Origin: Celeribacter baekdonensis
GTDB lineage: Bacteria > Pseudomonadota > Alphaproteobacteria > Rhodobacterales > Rhodobacteraceae
Length of the DNA stretch: 64,000 nt
Direction of reading: 5' to 3'
NCBI RefSeq assembly: GCF_900102315.1
Contig: NZ_FNBL01000004.1
Location: forward strand, 247,714 to 311,713
Positions 18,164-26,892 of the stretch are shown piece by piece (position 1 is the first letter of the stretch; every line of letters begins with the position of its first letter). The notes beneath the pieces were generated by a model. It saw nothing but the letters and a program-made list of their open reading frames with translations. It ran no database searches and had not been told where the DNA came from. A program made the translations under genes and the position numbers.

Positions 18164-19657
18164 ATGCTTTGGTCCCTCGTTAAAATCGTTCTTTTCGTCG
18201 TCCTTGTGGCTGCCCTTGCGTATGGCGGTATGCTTCTCATGGAAACCGAAGGCGGCGCACAGCTGAGCTTTGGAAATTTCGAAATTACCCTGACACCGCT
18301 CAAAGCCGTGCTGGCGCTGATTGCCTTGATCGTCGCGTTTTATGTTGCGCTCAAACTCATCGGCCTGCTGATCGCTGTGGTGAAATTCCTTTTGGGCGAT
18401 GAAACCGCAATCTCGCGCTATTTCGACCGCAATCGTCAGAAAAAAGGCATTGAAGCGCTGGCGGATGGGATGATGGCGCTGGCCTCAGGTGAGGGTCGCC
18501 TGGCACTGACCAAGGTTGCGCGCGCTGAGAAATATCTGCAAAAACCCGAACTGACCAACCTGCTCAAAGCACAGGCTGCGGTGATGAGTGGCGACAAAAA
18601 GACCGCAGAGCGTGCTTACAAACAATTGGTCACGGATGACCGCACCCGCTTTATTGGCGTTCAGGGCATCATGAAACAGAAGCTTGAGGACGGTGATACC
18701 GCGACGGCGCTGAAACTTGCGGAAAAAGCCTTTGCCCTCAAACCGAAACACGTTGAGACACAAGACATCTTGCTCCGGCTTCAGGCGGAAAAGGGTGATT
18801 GGTCGGCGGCGCGTTCGACCTTGTCGGCCAAATTGAAACATGGGGCGATCCCGCGCGATGTTCACAAACGTCGCGATGCGGTTTTGGCCCTGTCAGAGGC
18901 CAAGGGGGTGTTTGAAAAAGGCGCCACGATTGAGGCGCGCGAAGCAGCGATTGAAGCCAATAAAAAGTCGCCGGATCTCATCCCTGCCGCTGTGATGGCC
19001 TGTGAAGAATATGTTGCTGATGACAAGCCGCGCCCGGCTGCGCGCGTCATCAAAAAAGCATGGGAAGCGCAACCGCATCCCGATTTGGCCGCTGCCTTTG
19101 CGGCGATTGTCCCGGATGAAACCCCGGAGCAACGGATCAAACGCTTTGCGGTTCTGACCAAAATCCACCCGGAAGATCCAGAGACCAAAATGCTGCTCGC
19201 AGAGCTTAACATTGCCTCCGAAGATTTCCCGGCGGCTCGTCGCGCGCTGGGCGATCTGGCGGAGATCAACCCAACCGCGCGCAGCCTGACGATTTTGGCG
19301 GCGATCGAACGCGGTGAAGGCGCGGATGACGTGGTTGTGCGTGGCTGGCTGACCCGAGCGCTGACAGCGCCGCGTGGGCCACAATGGGTCTGTGACAATT
19401 GCCAAACAATCCATTCAGAATGGGCACCGGTCTGCGAGCACTGCGGTGGATTTGATACGCTGAGCTGGCGCAAACCGACGCGGTCTGAGGTCGCGATGCC
19501 ACAAGGCACCGAAATGTTGCCGATGATTGTGGGCACATTGCCGGAGCCAAAAGTGGATTTTGTCGATCCAATTGAAGAGGAGTCACAGGACGCGCCGAAA
19601 GGTATGGTAGATGTGACCCCCGTTGAAGAAGGTGAAAACCCCAAGGTCGAAAATTAG
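18164..19657 (+). CDS. hemY: HemY-type TPR membrane protein with C-terminal zinc ribbon
   Basis: A 497-residue protein with two N-terminal membrane segments (residues 3-25 and 40-70), the HemY N-terminal domain, and TPR-like helical repeats to about residue 400. Near residue 406 is a ribbon CDNC...CEHCGGFD with two CxxC pairs, resembling the rubredoxin-like tail of LapB. The name HemY reflects its operon with heme genes, not a demonstrated enzymatic step. A scaffold or quality-control role is inferred. It lies 12 bases after mic60 and is probably co-transcribed. Confidence 0.85.
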   Translation: MLWSLVKIVLFVVLVAALAYGGMLLMETEGGAQLSFGNFEITLTPLKAVLALIALIVAFYVALKLIGLLIAVVKFLLGDETAISRYFDRNRQKKGIEALADGMMALASGEGRLALTKVARAEKYLQKPELTNLLKAQAAVMSGDKKTAERAYKQLVTDDRTRFIGVQGIMKQKLEDGDTATALKLAEKAFALKPKHVETQDILLRLQAEKGDWSAARSTLSAKLKHGAIPRDVHKRRDAVLALSEAKGVFEKGATIEAREAAIEANKKSPDLIPAAVMACEEYVADDKPRPAARVIKKAWEAQPHPDLAAAFAAIVPDETPEQRIKRFAVLTKIHPEDPETKMLLAELNIASEDFPAARRALGDLAEINPTARSLTILAAIERGEGADDVVVRGWLTRALTAPRGPQWVCDNCQTIHSEWAPVCEHCGGFDTLSWRKPTRSEVAMPQGTEMLPMIVGTLPEPKVDFVDPIEEESQDAPKGMVDVTPVEEGENPKVEN

Positions 19658-19699
19658 GGCTACACACCTTTGAAAGAGGGTGATAAAGACCCGTTCACG

Positions 19700-19719
19700 T
19701 CAGGCACAATCGCGCCTGA
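19700..19719 (+). other. Short hairpin between hemY and tRNA-Thr
   Basis: TCAGGC and GCCTGA form a 6-bp stem with an 8-base loop, 43 bases after the hemY stop. No T-run follows. It could be a weak terminator or a processing signal for the tRNA. Confidence 0.35.
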
Positions 19720-19730
19720 CAGAGAAGAGT

Positions 19731-19806
19731 GCCGCTGTAGCTCAGCTGGTAGAGCACGTCATTCGTAATGATGGGGTCGTAGGTTCGAGTCCTATCAGCG
19801 GCACCA
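19731..19806 (+). tRNA. tRNA-Thr (anticodon CGT)
   Basis: A complete cloverleaf: acceptor GCCGCTG pairs with CAGCGGC, the D arm is GCTC/GAGC, and the anticodon stem CGTCA/TGATG encloses loop TTCGTAA with anticodon CGT (reads ACG). The T arm GTAGG-TTCGAGT-CCTAT and an encoded CCA end are present. Length 76. Confidence 0.97.
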
Positions 19807-19839
19807 CTTTTCTATTCAGGTTTTGGGTGTCCCCAAAGA

Positions 19840-19866
19840 AAAGCCTCCCCGAAGGGAGGCTTTGTT
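19840..19866. terminator. Bidirectional terminator between tRNA-Thr and tdm
   Basis: A 10-bp perfect stem AAAGCCTCCC / GGGAGGCTTT around CGAA. T-rich sequence follows in both directions (TTTGTTGTTTT rightward, TTTTCTTT leftward), so it can end both the tRNA transcript and the leftward tmm-tdm transcript. Confidence 0.88.
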
Positions 19867-19884
19867 GTTTTCGTTTGGCTAGAA

Positions 19885-22257
19885 TTAGCTGCGCGGGCGT
19901 TCCTTTTTCGGATCGTAATGCGGGAAGGCGGTGATCTTGGCGCTGTAGCGTTTCAAATGACCGTCCAATTGGCCAACTTCGACCTCTGTTCCTGGCTCCG
20001 AATGCGCCACATCGATCCGTGCCAAAGCGATGACTTGCCCGGTGCGCGGGGATCGCATCGCGGAACAGACCTCGCCCACTTGCGCGCGACCGATGCGGAT
20101 GCAATCGCCATGGGCGACGTGGTTCTGACCGTCGACTTCAAGCCCGACAAATTTGCGCGCAGGGTGTTCCTTGCGCCGCAAAAGCGCATCGCGACCGACG
20201 AAATCTACCGTTTTTGACTTGAGCGGAACGGTGAAGCCAATCCCGGCTTCAAACGGATCAGTCTGATCGGAAAAATCATAGCCTGCAAACACAAGCCCAG
20301 CTTCAATCCGCACAAGGTCAAGCCCGGCAAGCCCCATCGGACGCATGCCATAGGCCTGGCCTGCCTCCCAAACGGCCTTGAACACCGCGTCGCCGTCTTT
20401 GGGATGGCTAAAGATTTCATAACCCAACTCGCCAGTATAGCCCGTCCGGGACACCACAACAGGCACGCCTTGATCATCACCAATCCGACCCACGGTAAAG
20501 CGGAACCAGTCGAGATCAGAGATCGGCGTTTGATGCGGGGCGGTCCAGATGATCTCTTTCATCAGATCGCGGGATTGTGGGCCTTGGACGGCAAGGTTGT
20601 GCATCTGATCGGTCGAGGCGCGGATCATCACGTTGAGGCCCAGCTTTTCGGCCTGTTCGCGCATCCAAACGCCACCTTCGTCCGAGCCGCCAATCCACCG
20701 GAAATTCGTCGGACCAAGGCGGAAAAGCGTGCCATCGTCAATCATGCCACCATGCTCATAACACATGGCCGAATAGACCACCTGACCGACGCCGAGCTTT
20801 TCGACATTGCGGGTCAGAACCCAATTCATCAATGCTTCGGCATCCGGGCCGGTGACCTCAAATTTGCGCAGGGCGGAGAGGTCCATGACCACAACACCCT
20901 CGCGACAGGCCCAATATCCTTCGACCGCATCAGTTTGGGGGAACGAATTCGGCAACCAAAAGCCGCGGTATTCGACGAAATCAGTCGTCAGTTCGGCAAA
21001 GTTTTGATGAAAGGCGCTTTCACGGGTCATGACAGGGTCCTCGTCGGGAGTGGCGCGCCATGCCACGGAGCGGCTGAATCGTTCTTCGGCGGCATAGGTG
21101 CGCACATGAATGTCGGTCAAATTCCAGCCATTGGCCGGGGAGGTGTCATCGGGGCAGGCGGAGGACACGCAGATCAGATCGGTGAGCGCGCGCAACAACA
21201 CGTAATCGCCCGGACGTGACCACGGTTCGTCGGCCAAGAGCACACCATGATCATCGACATGAGTGTTGAAGAAAAAATTCGCAGCCATCCATCCCTTACG
21301 GCCCGGAATGTTATAGGCTGAGAGCGCGTGGTTGAAGTTGTCGGAACAATTGGCGTGACCGGGATAGCCGATGTCATCATAATATTTGGATGAACAGGCC
21401 ATGGCGAAAGCGTCGTGCCGACCACAGGTGTCTTGTACCACTTCGATGAGGGGCGTCATGTCCTGATCGAAATATTTCCCATGTAAGCCGGGCATTGGGT
21501 AGGCGTGATTGAGGATGGTGCGTGTGGTGGTGACATCGAGGGGGAGATAGTCACCCCGATCCACTTTGCGCGCATCGAAGCATTGGAAATCGGTGCATTG
21601 GCGACCATCGACATCAAGAATCTGAATGAACTCGCTCTTGCGCACGAAATAGGCCTGAGCTGTGGCGGATTTGACTCGCAGGTCTTGAACCGGATCGGCC
21701 AAAGGATCGGGGAGGGCGAATTGGCCAGACTTGCGCGATTTGGCACGGGTTAGGGTCACACGCAGCGGTGTTGTGGTGTTTTGCGCTTCGAAATTCATCA
21801 CATCGCCGGGAGCGGCAATGATGGCCCAACCTGAACCCTGCGCCGTAAAGGTGGCACTGTCTTTCGCGGGGCTTTCTGCGCCAAAAAGGCCAATGGTGCG
21901 TGCGCCCGTTATGTCGATATTGCGCTGGATTAGACCCTTTTCAAGCCGGTCAAAGCCCGACAGCGGTGACAGGAGCATCGCGCGTAGGCCTGCGGCGGAC
22001 GTGTCTGCGGTTGCGCCCAAAAGGCCGCAATCCAAGCGCCCATCGGGATGCGCGCTTAAGAGCTCACAACGCTGACCGCCTTCGATATTCTCAATCGTGA
22101 TCTGATCGCCCTGAGCGAGTTCGACCATGACCGCGCCAGAACCGGGAACGGTCACGCGCTCTTCGTTGGATTGAAGCCCATAGGCCGCCGCGCGGCGCGC
22201 GCGGGAGGCGGAGGGCGGTCCGGGGCGCAACAGGGTTGCGGGAATGTGCGTTTGCAT
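19885..22257 (-). CDS. tdm: Trimethylamine N-oxide demethylase (Tdm)
   Basis: A 790-residue two-domain protein. The N-terminal half (about 1-400) is a DUF1989 metal-binding domain with the Cys-containing segments RQCTDFQCFDAR, QDTCGRHDAFAMACSSKYYD and GHANCSDNFNHAL. The C-terminal half is a GcvT-type tetrahydrofolate-binding domain (GTLFRLGPTNFRWI, SRTGYTGELGYEIF, RIEAGLVFAGYDF). This pairing is the hallmark of Tdm, which splits TMAO into dimethylamine and formaldehyde. The start at 22257 has AAGGA upstream, and a longer frame from 22308 is unlikely. It lies 67 bases after tmm, whose product is its substrate. It differs from dimethylglycine dehydrogenases, which carry an FAD domain instead. 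Confidence 0.92.
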   Translation of the reverse strand: MQTHIPATLLRPGPPSASRARRAAAYGLQSNEERVTVPGSGAVMVELAQGDQITIENIEGGQRCELLSAHPDGRLDCGLLGATADTSAAGLRAMLLSPLSGFDRLEKGLIQRNIDITGARTIGLFGAESPAKDSATFTAQGSGWAIIAAPGDVMNFEAQNTTTPLRVTLTRAKSRKSGQFALPDPLADPVQDLRVKSATAQAYFVRKSEFIQILDVDGRQCTDFQCFDARKVDRGDYLPLDVTTTRTILNHAYPMPGLHGKYFDQDMTPLIEVVQDTCGRHDAFAMACSSKYYDDIGYPGHANCSDNFNHALSAYNIPGRKGWMAANFFFNTHVDDHGVLLADEPWSRPGDYVLLRALTDLICVSSACPDDTSPANGWNLTDIHVRTYAAEERFSRSVAWRATPDEDPVMTRESAFHQNFAELTTDFVEYRGFWLPNSFPQTDAVEGYWACREGVVVMDLSALRKFEVTGPDAEALMNWVLTRNVEKLGVGQVVYSAMCYEHGGMIDDGTLFRLGPTNFRWIGGSDEGGVWMREQAEKLGLNVMIRASTDQMHNLAVQGPQSRDLMKEIIWTAPHQTPISDLDWFRFTVGRIGDDQGVPVVVSRTGYTGELGYEIFSHPKDGDAVFKAVWEAGQAYGMRPMGLAGLDLVRIEAGLVFAGYDFSDQTDPFEAGIGFTVPLKSKTVDFVGRDALLRRKEHPARKFVGLEVDGQNHVAHGDCIRIGRAQVGEVCSAMRSPRTGQVIALARIDVAHSEPGTEVEVGQLDGHLKRYSAKITAFPHYDPKKERPRS

Positions 22258-22283
22258 TTTTTGTCCTTGAAAAAGGAGAGAGA

Positions 22284-22303
22284 CGGGCCCCGCGAAAGGC
22301 CCG
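22284..22303 (-). other. Intercistronic hairpin between tmm and tdm
   Basis: CGGGCC and GGCCCG form a 6-bp GC-only stem with an 8-base loop in the 67-base gap. There is no T-run, so partial termination or mRNA processing is more likely than full termination. Confidence 0.5.
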
Positions 22304-22324
22304 CCCATTGCGTCACGTGGTAGA

Positions 22325-23668
22325 TCAGTTTTGAAGATAGACTTCCATGGAATCGTCCAGCGCGTCTTTCCACGGGGTGTGGTGCGCAGGGGCCATGGTT
22401 CCGGTGATCACTGATTTATAGCTGTGATTGCGGAACCCCATGATGTCCTCGACCTTATGGTGTTTCCATTCAAAGAAAGCTTCACAAGCCCCATCCACAT
22501 CGAAGGACGGATAGTCGGTGTCGGCGATCAGTTCTTTGACATAATCACCCTGATAGACGATCGCGTATTTCACATCATCCTGACGCTCTTCGCGTTCAAC
22601 GCGTTCTGCAACATCGGCCAAAAGCACCTCTTTGTCAGAGGGCACTTCGATGCGGCCCATGATGATGTCCCGCACATACCAAGCCTGCGCATCGAACATG
22701 TTAAAGGTGAACCACTGATCCTGCATCCCCAGATAGAACATCTTTGGATTGTGGACATAGGCGACGCCTTTGTAGAGGTCGGCCGTGGCCAGGCGGTTGG
22801 CCGTTTTCAGGCGCAGATCGTCGGGCAGGAATGGGAAGTAGTGACGATAGCCAGTGCAAAGAATAATCGCATCGACATCCTTGGTGGAGCCGTCTTTGAA
22901 AAAGGCGGTTTTGCCGTCGACTTTCACCAGCGCAGGCTTTTCTTCCCAATTGCCCGGCCAGTCAAACCCCATGGGAGCGGACCGATAGGAAGTTGTGATC
23001 GACTTGGCGCCGTATTTCCAACATTGCGAGCCGATGTCTTCGGCGGAGTAAGAGGCGCCAACCAAAAGCACATCCTTGCCCGCAAATTCGCGCGCGTCGC
23101 GGAAATCATGAGCGTGGACGATGCGGCCATTAAACGTCTCGAACCCAGGGTATTCGGGCACATTTGGCGAAGAGAAATGACCTGAGGCGACGATCACATG
23201 GTCAAACACCTCTTTGTACATTCGATCCTCGATCATGTCGTGGGCAGTGACGGTAAATTTGCCTGTGTCCTCATCGTAGTCGACCCAGCGGATCACGGTA
23301 GAGAACCGAATCCAATCACGCACTCCGGCCTTTTTCACGCGACCTTCGATATAATCGACCATGACGGCGCGCGGCGGATAGGACGCGATCTGTTTGCCGA
23401 AATGTTCCTCAAAGGAATAGTCGGCAAATTCCAAACCTTCTTTTGGACCGTTGGTCCACAGATAGCGATACATTGAGCAATGCACGGGTTCGCCATTTTC
23501 ATCGACGCCGGTGCGCCATGTGTAGTTCCACAACCCACCCCAATCGGATTGTTTTTCAAAACAGACAACCTCGGGGATCTCTGCGCCTTTTTGCACGGCG
23601 GATTGAAAGGCGCGGAGCTGTGCGAGACCGGAGGGACCCGCTCCGATAATTGCGACACGTTTGGTCAT
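22325..23668 (-). CDS. tmm: Trimethylamine monooxygenase (Tmm)
   Basis: A 447-residue flavin-containing monooxygenase that oxidises TMA to TMAO with NADPH and oxygen. Visible are the FAD motif [11 protein letters not shown], the FMO signature [11 protein letters not shown] (FxGxxxHxxxF), the NADPH-binding [11 protein letters not shown] and the late motif [10 protein letters not shown]. The length matches bacterial Tmm. It is the first gene of the leftward tmm-tdm pair and is divergent from the binding-protein/XRE genes across a palindrome-bearing region. Confidence 0.94.
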   Translation of the reverse strand: MTKRVAIIGAGPSGLAQLRAFQSAVQKGAEIPEVVCFEKQSDWGGLWNYTWRTGVDENGEPVHCSMYRYLWTNGPKEGLEFADYSFEEHFGKQIASYPPRAVMVDYIEGRVKKAGVRDWIRFSTVIRWVDYDEDTGKFTVTAHDMIEDRMYKEVFDHVIVASGHFSSPNVPEYPGFETFNGRIVHAHDFRDAREFAGKDVLLVGASYSAEDIGSQCWKYGAKSITTSYRSAPMGFDWPGNWEEKPALVKVDGKTAFFKDGSTKDVDAIILCTGYRHYFPFLPDDLRLKTANRLATADLYKGVAYVHNPKMFYLGMQDQWFTFNMFDAQAWYVRDIIMGRIEVPSDKEVLLADVAERVEREERQDDVKYAIVYQGDYVKELIADTDYPSFDVDGACEAFFEWKHHKVEDIMGFRNHSYKSVITGTMAPAHHTPWKDALDDSMEVYLQN

Positions 23669-23699
23669 GAGTGTCTCCCTTGGACATTAGAATTCATTG

Positions 23700-23730
23700 G
23701 ATTGAACCGAATTCATAAATTGGTTCAATC
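23700..23730. promoter_or_regulatory. Inverted repeat operator in the tmm divergent promoter region
   Basis: A perfect 9-bp inverted repeat GATTGAACC ... GGTTCAATC is spaced by 13 bases. The right arm overlaps a second repeat GGTTCA/TGAACC extending to 23740, and GAACCAA recurs twice more to the right. It lies 32 bases upstream of tmm and about 115 upstream of the gene at 23847, fitting an operator for both. The adjacent XRE-cupin regulator is the obvious candidate, by inference. Confidence 0.55.
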
Positions 23731-23846
23731 GGCATGAACCAAATGAGAACCAACTTTTTCCGTGGTCAATGAATTTTCTTTGTGGGAATATATTTGTATG
23801 GGCCATTTGGCCTTTATGATCACAAAATTAGGCCAATGATGAAAAT

Positions 23847-25133
23847 ATGAGCATTCCTTCCTTATCTCAGCGCCTGCTTGTGACCGGGTCTTTGCCGAAA
23901 CTAAGGGGGCAGACCCGCGCGCCTCTTCGGATTGGCTTTTTGATTCCCATGTCCGGGGATGAACAGGCGTGGGGACTGCCCGGATATGAGGGCTGCAAGA
24001 TCTGGGTGGACTGGATCAACACCCATGGCGGCCTGATGGTGGGCGGTCGCAGGCACAAGATTGAAATGCGTGTGCAGGATAGTGCAATTGGTCCAGACCA
24101 AACTTTGGCCGCGGCCCGCGATATGGTCGAAAAAGATCAGATCCCGCTGATCGTCACGCTGGGCGGAAATGATGTGGCGCAGGCGATTGATTACCTGATG
24201 TCGCGTAAAGTGCTTGTGGCGACCCTGTTGCCCAGTGATCTGTCGCCGGACCGACCTTATTTGATCGCTCCGGCGGAGGTGCATCCCCTGTTCAATGTCG
24301 CGGGTATTGAGTGGCTGGCGCGCACCCAACCTCAGGCCACGCGCGTCGCAGTATGTAGTCAAACCGATTTGATGGGATTGCCCTCACTGGCGGTCTATCG
24401 CGCCGGGTTCGAGGCGGCAAAGCGAGAAATCGTCAAAGACATTCAGTACAGCGCAGACACCAAAGACGCGCTTGGCATTGTCAAAGCCATGATGGCCGAA
24501 GCCCCCGATATTCTCTGTTGGTGTTCCTCGCCGCCGCCGATGGTCAAGGCTCTGACCGAAGCCGCCTACAAACTTGGCTTTGAGGGCCATATCCTGTCCT
24601 GTACCGGCGACAATTATAACAGGTTGATTGCGCGCACTTCGGCTGTGTTCATGGAGCGTTTCGTCTTTCAGTTCCCGGATTTTGATGACCCAAAACTGGC
24701 GGATAACGCGTTTTTCTTTCGTCAGCCCAAAGCATTCTTTGACACCTATTGCAGTCGTTTCCCTGGCGCATGGGGCGCGGTAAGTTGGGAATATGCTTCG
24801 ATCTTGGATCTGTGGCACAATGCGGTTGAGCTTGCGGATTCGACCAATTCCGTGTCGGTTTTGGCGGCAATGAAGCGGGGGCGCCAGATGTCGCATGTCT
24901 TTGGTCCAGCCCGTTGGTGGGGCGATGAGATTTTTGGGATTGATAATGCCTTGGTCGGAGATTGGCCCGTGGTTACAATTCGCGATGGTAAAGCCCGGAT
25001 CGAAGATTTCGTGTCCGTTTTGGACTGGCTGGAACACAATGGACCACGTTTAAAACGGCATATGGAAGAGCTTGGGCAATTGTGGGATCAACGACTTGCC
25101 CCAGATCGCAGTGCCAAAGCCACGTCGCAGTAA
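23847..25133 (+). CDS. Type I periplasmic-binding-fold protein without a visible signal peptide
   Basis: A 428-residue protein of the Leu/Ile/Val-binding or AmiC-like fold: RIGFLIPMSGDEQAWG, the substrate region GGNDVAQAIDYL, and WGAVSWEYASILDLW. Residues 1-26 are polar and basic with no hydrophobic core, so I see no signal peptide. No permease or ATPase genes are nearby. This differs from a transport binding protein and is closer to AmiC-type cytoplasmic ligand sensors, but that is inference. The XRE-cupin regulator follows after 42 bases, suggesting a sensor-regulator pair for methylated amines. The ribosome binding site is weak. Confidence 0.75.
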   Translation: MSIPSLSQRLLVTGSLPKLRGQTRAPLRIGFLIPMSGDEQAWGLPGYEGCKIWVDWINTHGGLMVGGRRHKIEMRVQDSAIGPDQTLAAARDMVEKDQIPLIVTLGGNDVAQAIDYLMSRKVLVATLLPSDLSPDRPYLIAPAEVHPLFNVAGIEWLARTQPQATRVAVCSQTDLMGLPSLAVYRAGFEAAKREIVKDIQYSADTKDALGIVKAMMAEAPDILCWCSSPPPMVKALTEAAYKLGFEGHILSCTGDNYNRLIARTSAVFMERFVFQFPDFDDPKLADNAFFFRQPKAFFDTYCSRFPGAWGAVSWEYASILDLWHNAVELADSTNSVSVLAAMKRGRQMSHVFGPARWWGDEIFGIDNALVGDWPVVTIRDGKARIEDFVSVLDWLEHNGPRLKRHMEELGQLWDQRLAPDRSAKATSQ

Positions 25134-25175
25134 ACAGAGCATAGATTGAAGACCAGTTTCGAGACAGGACGCCGA

Positions 25176-25811
25176 ATGACAAAATCACAAACCACCCTCC
25201 AACAAAATCCTCATGCAGTTCGTGAGGCTCGTGAAAAGAACCTTGAAGTGGCGATTGGCCGTCAGGTGCGTGAGTTGCGCAAGCGTCAGCGCATGACGGG
25301 CGCGGATCTTGCGGGGCAGGCGGGTCTGTCGGTTGGGATGCTGTCCAAAATCGAAAACGGTGTGATTTCCCCTTCTTTGAACACGATCCAAACGCTCGCA
25401 AATGCATTGCGCGTGCCGCTGGTTCAACTGTTTTCCGGTTTTGAGGAAGAGCGCGGCTGTATGCATGTGAAAGCGGGCGAAGGCGTTGAAATCGAACGTG
25501 CGGGGACCCGCGCAGGGCACCAATACAATCTGTTGGGGCATATTGGGTCAAACAACTCCGGCGTTGTCGTTGAACCCTATCTCATCACCTTGGACAACGA
25601 GAGCGACCGTTTTCCGGCCTTCCAGCATGAGGGCATCGAGTTGCTCTATATTCTTGAAGGTGTGATCGACTATCGGCATGGCGACAAACGGTACATCTTG
25701 GAACCGGGTGACTCGCTTTTGTTTGATGCAGATTCGCCGCATGGGCCAGAGGCGCTGATTGAACTCCCCGCGCGCTATCTTTCGGTCATCACCTACCCTC
25801 AACAAAAATGA
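25176..25811 (+). CDS. XRE-family regulator with C-terminal cupin domain
   Basis: A 211-residue regulator. The helix-turn-helix (LRKRQRMTGADLAGQAGLSV, then MLSKIENGVISPSLNTIQTL) occupies residues 25-85, and a cupin sensing domain fills 110-205 (FQHEGIELLYILEGVIDYRH, LEPGDSLLFDADSPHGPE). Such proteins commonly sense small metabolites and control polyamine or amine catabolism. The start at 25176 was chosen over TTG at 25146. It stands between the tmm/binding-protein region and mgsABC and may control both. Confidence 0.88.
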   Translation: MTKSQTTLQQNPHAVREAREKNLEVAIGRQVRELRKRQRMTGADLAGQAGLSVGMLSKIENGVISPSLNTIQTLANALRVPLVQLFSGFEEERGCMHVKAGEGVEIERAGTRAGHQYNLLGHIGSNNSGVVVEPYLITLDNESDRFPAFQHEGIELLYILEGVIDYRHGDKRYILEPGDSLLFDADSPHGPEALIELPARYLSVITYPQQK

Positions 25812-25942
25812 TGCGTTCTAAGGAAGTCTGTTTTTTGTGCGACGGTGGCTGCCCACGCCCTATTTCGCGACATTTCCGGGCAATTATTTCCCAAACAGAA
25901 AAACTTGCTCCTGTAGAGAAAAACTTTCTTGATGAGAAATAA
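25811..25942 (+). CDS. Candidate 43-residue peptide with CxxCxxxC motif
   Basis: An ATG overlaps the stop of the XRE gene (TGATG) and opens a 43-codon frame. Its product has three cysteines spaced CFLCDGGC near residues 7-14 and a basic middle. Translational coupling and the Cys spacing are suggestive. However, the frame also covers the direct repeats in the mgsA leader, there is no independent ribosome binding site, and such a short frame may be chance or a decayed remnant. Confidence 0.2.
   Translation: MRSKEVCFLCDGGCPRPISRHFRAIISQTEKLAPVEKNFLDEK
25897..25926 (+). promoter_or_regulatory. Two direct repeats AGAAAAACTT, 20 bp apart, before mgsA
   Basis: The 10-base sequence AGAAAAACTT occurs at 25897-25906 and again at 25917-25926, exactly 20 bp apart, which is close to two helical turns. 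A partial third copy follows at about 25935. They lie 76 bases upstream of the mgsA start. A tandem regulator site is the likely reading. Confidence 0.45.
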
Positions 25943-26001
25943 GATTTCCCTCTAATCAGATCATAACGGCGATTGGGCCGAAGACTCTGATGGAGGGATA
26001 T

Positions 26002-26889
26002 ATGTGTGGCATTGTAGGCCTGTTCCTTAAGAAGGACGAACTGCGCCCCAAGCTGGGCGACATGTTAACCGATATGCTGATCACCATGACCGACCGCGGC
26101 CCCGATAGTGCCGGGATCGCGATCTATGGCGATGAGACAGGCGGCATCAAAATCACCGTTCAGTCGGACACGCCGGAGACGGCATTTGTCGATCTCGACG
26201 CCGACCTCTGTGCGGTTATCGACGGGCCTGTGACGATCAAGTCAATCAGCACACATGCGGTTCTCACTGTACCCGCCGGATCGGAAAAAGCAGCGATTGC
26301 TTTTCTGGAAGACAAAGGATTGCGCATCATGGGCTCAGGCGAGTCCATGGAAATTTACAAAGAAATCGGCCTGCCCAAAGATGTGGCGGCTCGGTTTAAC
26401 CTACGCGAGATGGGTGGCAGCCACGGTATCGGCCACACCCGCATGGCGACAGAATCCGCAGTCACAACCATGGGCGCGCATCCGTTCTCGACCGCAGATG
26501 ATCAATGCCTTGTGCACAACGGCTCGCTGTCCAATCACAACCAAATGCGCCGGGTTTTGGCCAAAAAGGGCGTGTTCACCCGCTCCGAAAACGACACCGA
26601 AGTGGGCGCGGCCTATATCTCTTCGCGCATCGCTGAGGGCGCGACGCTTGGCGAAGCCTTGGAGGGCACACTGAAGGATCTTGATGGGTTCTTCACCTTT
26701 GTGACCGGAACGAAAAACGGCTTTGGCGTTGTACGCGACCCGATCGCTTGCAAGCCCGCCGTGATGGCCGAAACAGACGACTACGTCGCTTTCGCCTCTG
26801 AATACCGTGCGTTCGCCGACCTGCCGGGTATTGATGCCGCCCGCGTTTGGGAGCCGGAACCCGCAACTGTTTATTTCTGGGAGCGCTAA
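26002..26889 (+). CDS. mgsA: N-methylglutamate synthase subunit A (glutamine amidotransferase type II)
   Basis: A 295-residue class II amidotransferase domain protein. The start was set at 26002 because the nucleophile Cys must follow Met directly (MCGIVGLF), and GGAGGGA stands upstream. Further motifs are GGSHGIGHTRMATES, DQCLVHNGSLSNH and SENDTEVGA. Together with MgsB and MgsC it forms the glutamate-synthase-like enzyme that turns gamma-glutamylmethylamide plus 2-oxoglutarate into N-methylglutamate and glutamate. GlxB-type amidotransferases of unknown function are the alternative, but the full mgs-gmaS-mgd context favours MgsA. Confidence 0.9.
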   Translation: MCGIVGLFLKKDELRPKLGDMLTDMLITMTDRGPDSAGIAIYGDETGGIKITVQSDTPETAFVDLDADLCAVIDGPVTIKSISTHAVLTVPAGSEKAAIAFLEDKGLRIMGSGESMEIYKEIGLPKDVAARFNLREMGGSHGIGHTRMATESAVTTMGAHPFSTADDQCLVHNGSLSNHNQMRRVLAKKGVFTRSENDTEVGAAYISSRIAEGATLGEALEGTLKDLDGFFTFVTGTKNGFGVVRDPIACKPAVMAETDDYVAFASEYRAFADLPGIDAARVWEPEPATVYFWER

Positions 26890-26892
26890 TCC

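Noticed and set aside
19885..22257. Calling this gene dimethylglycine dehydrogenase or GcvT
   Set aside because: There is no FAD domain; the N-terminal half is a Cys-containing DUF1989 domain, which with GcvT defines Tdm.
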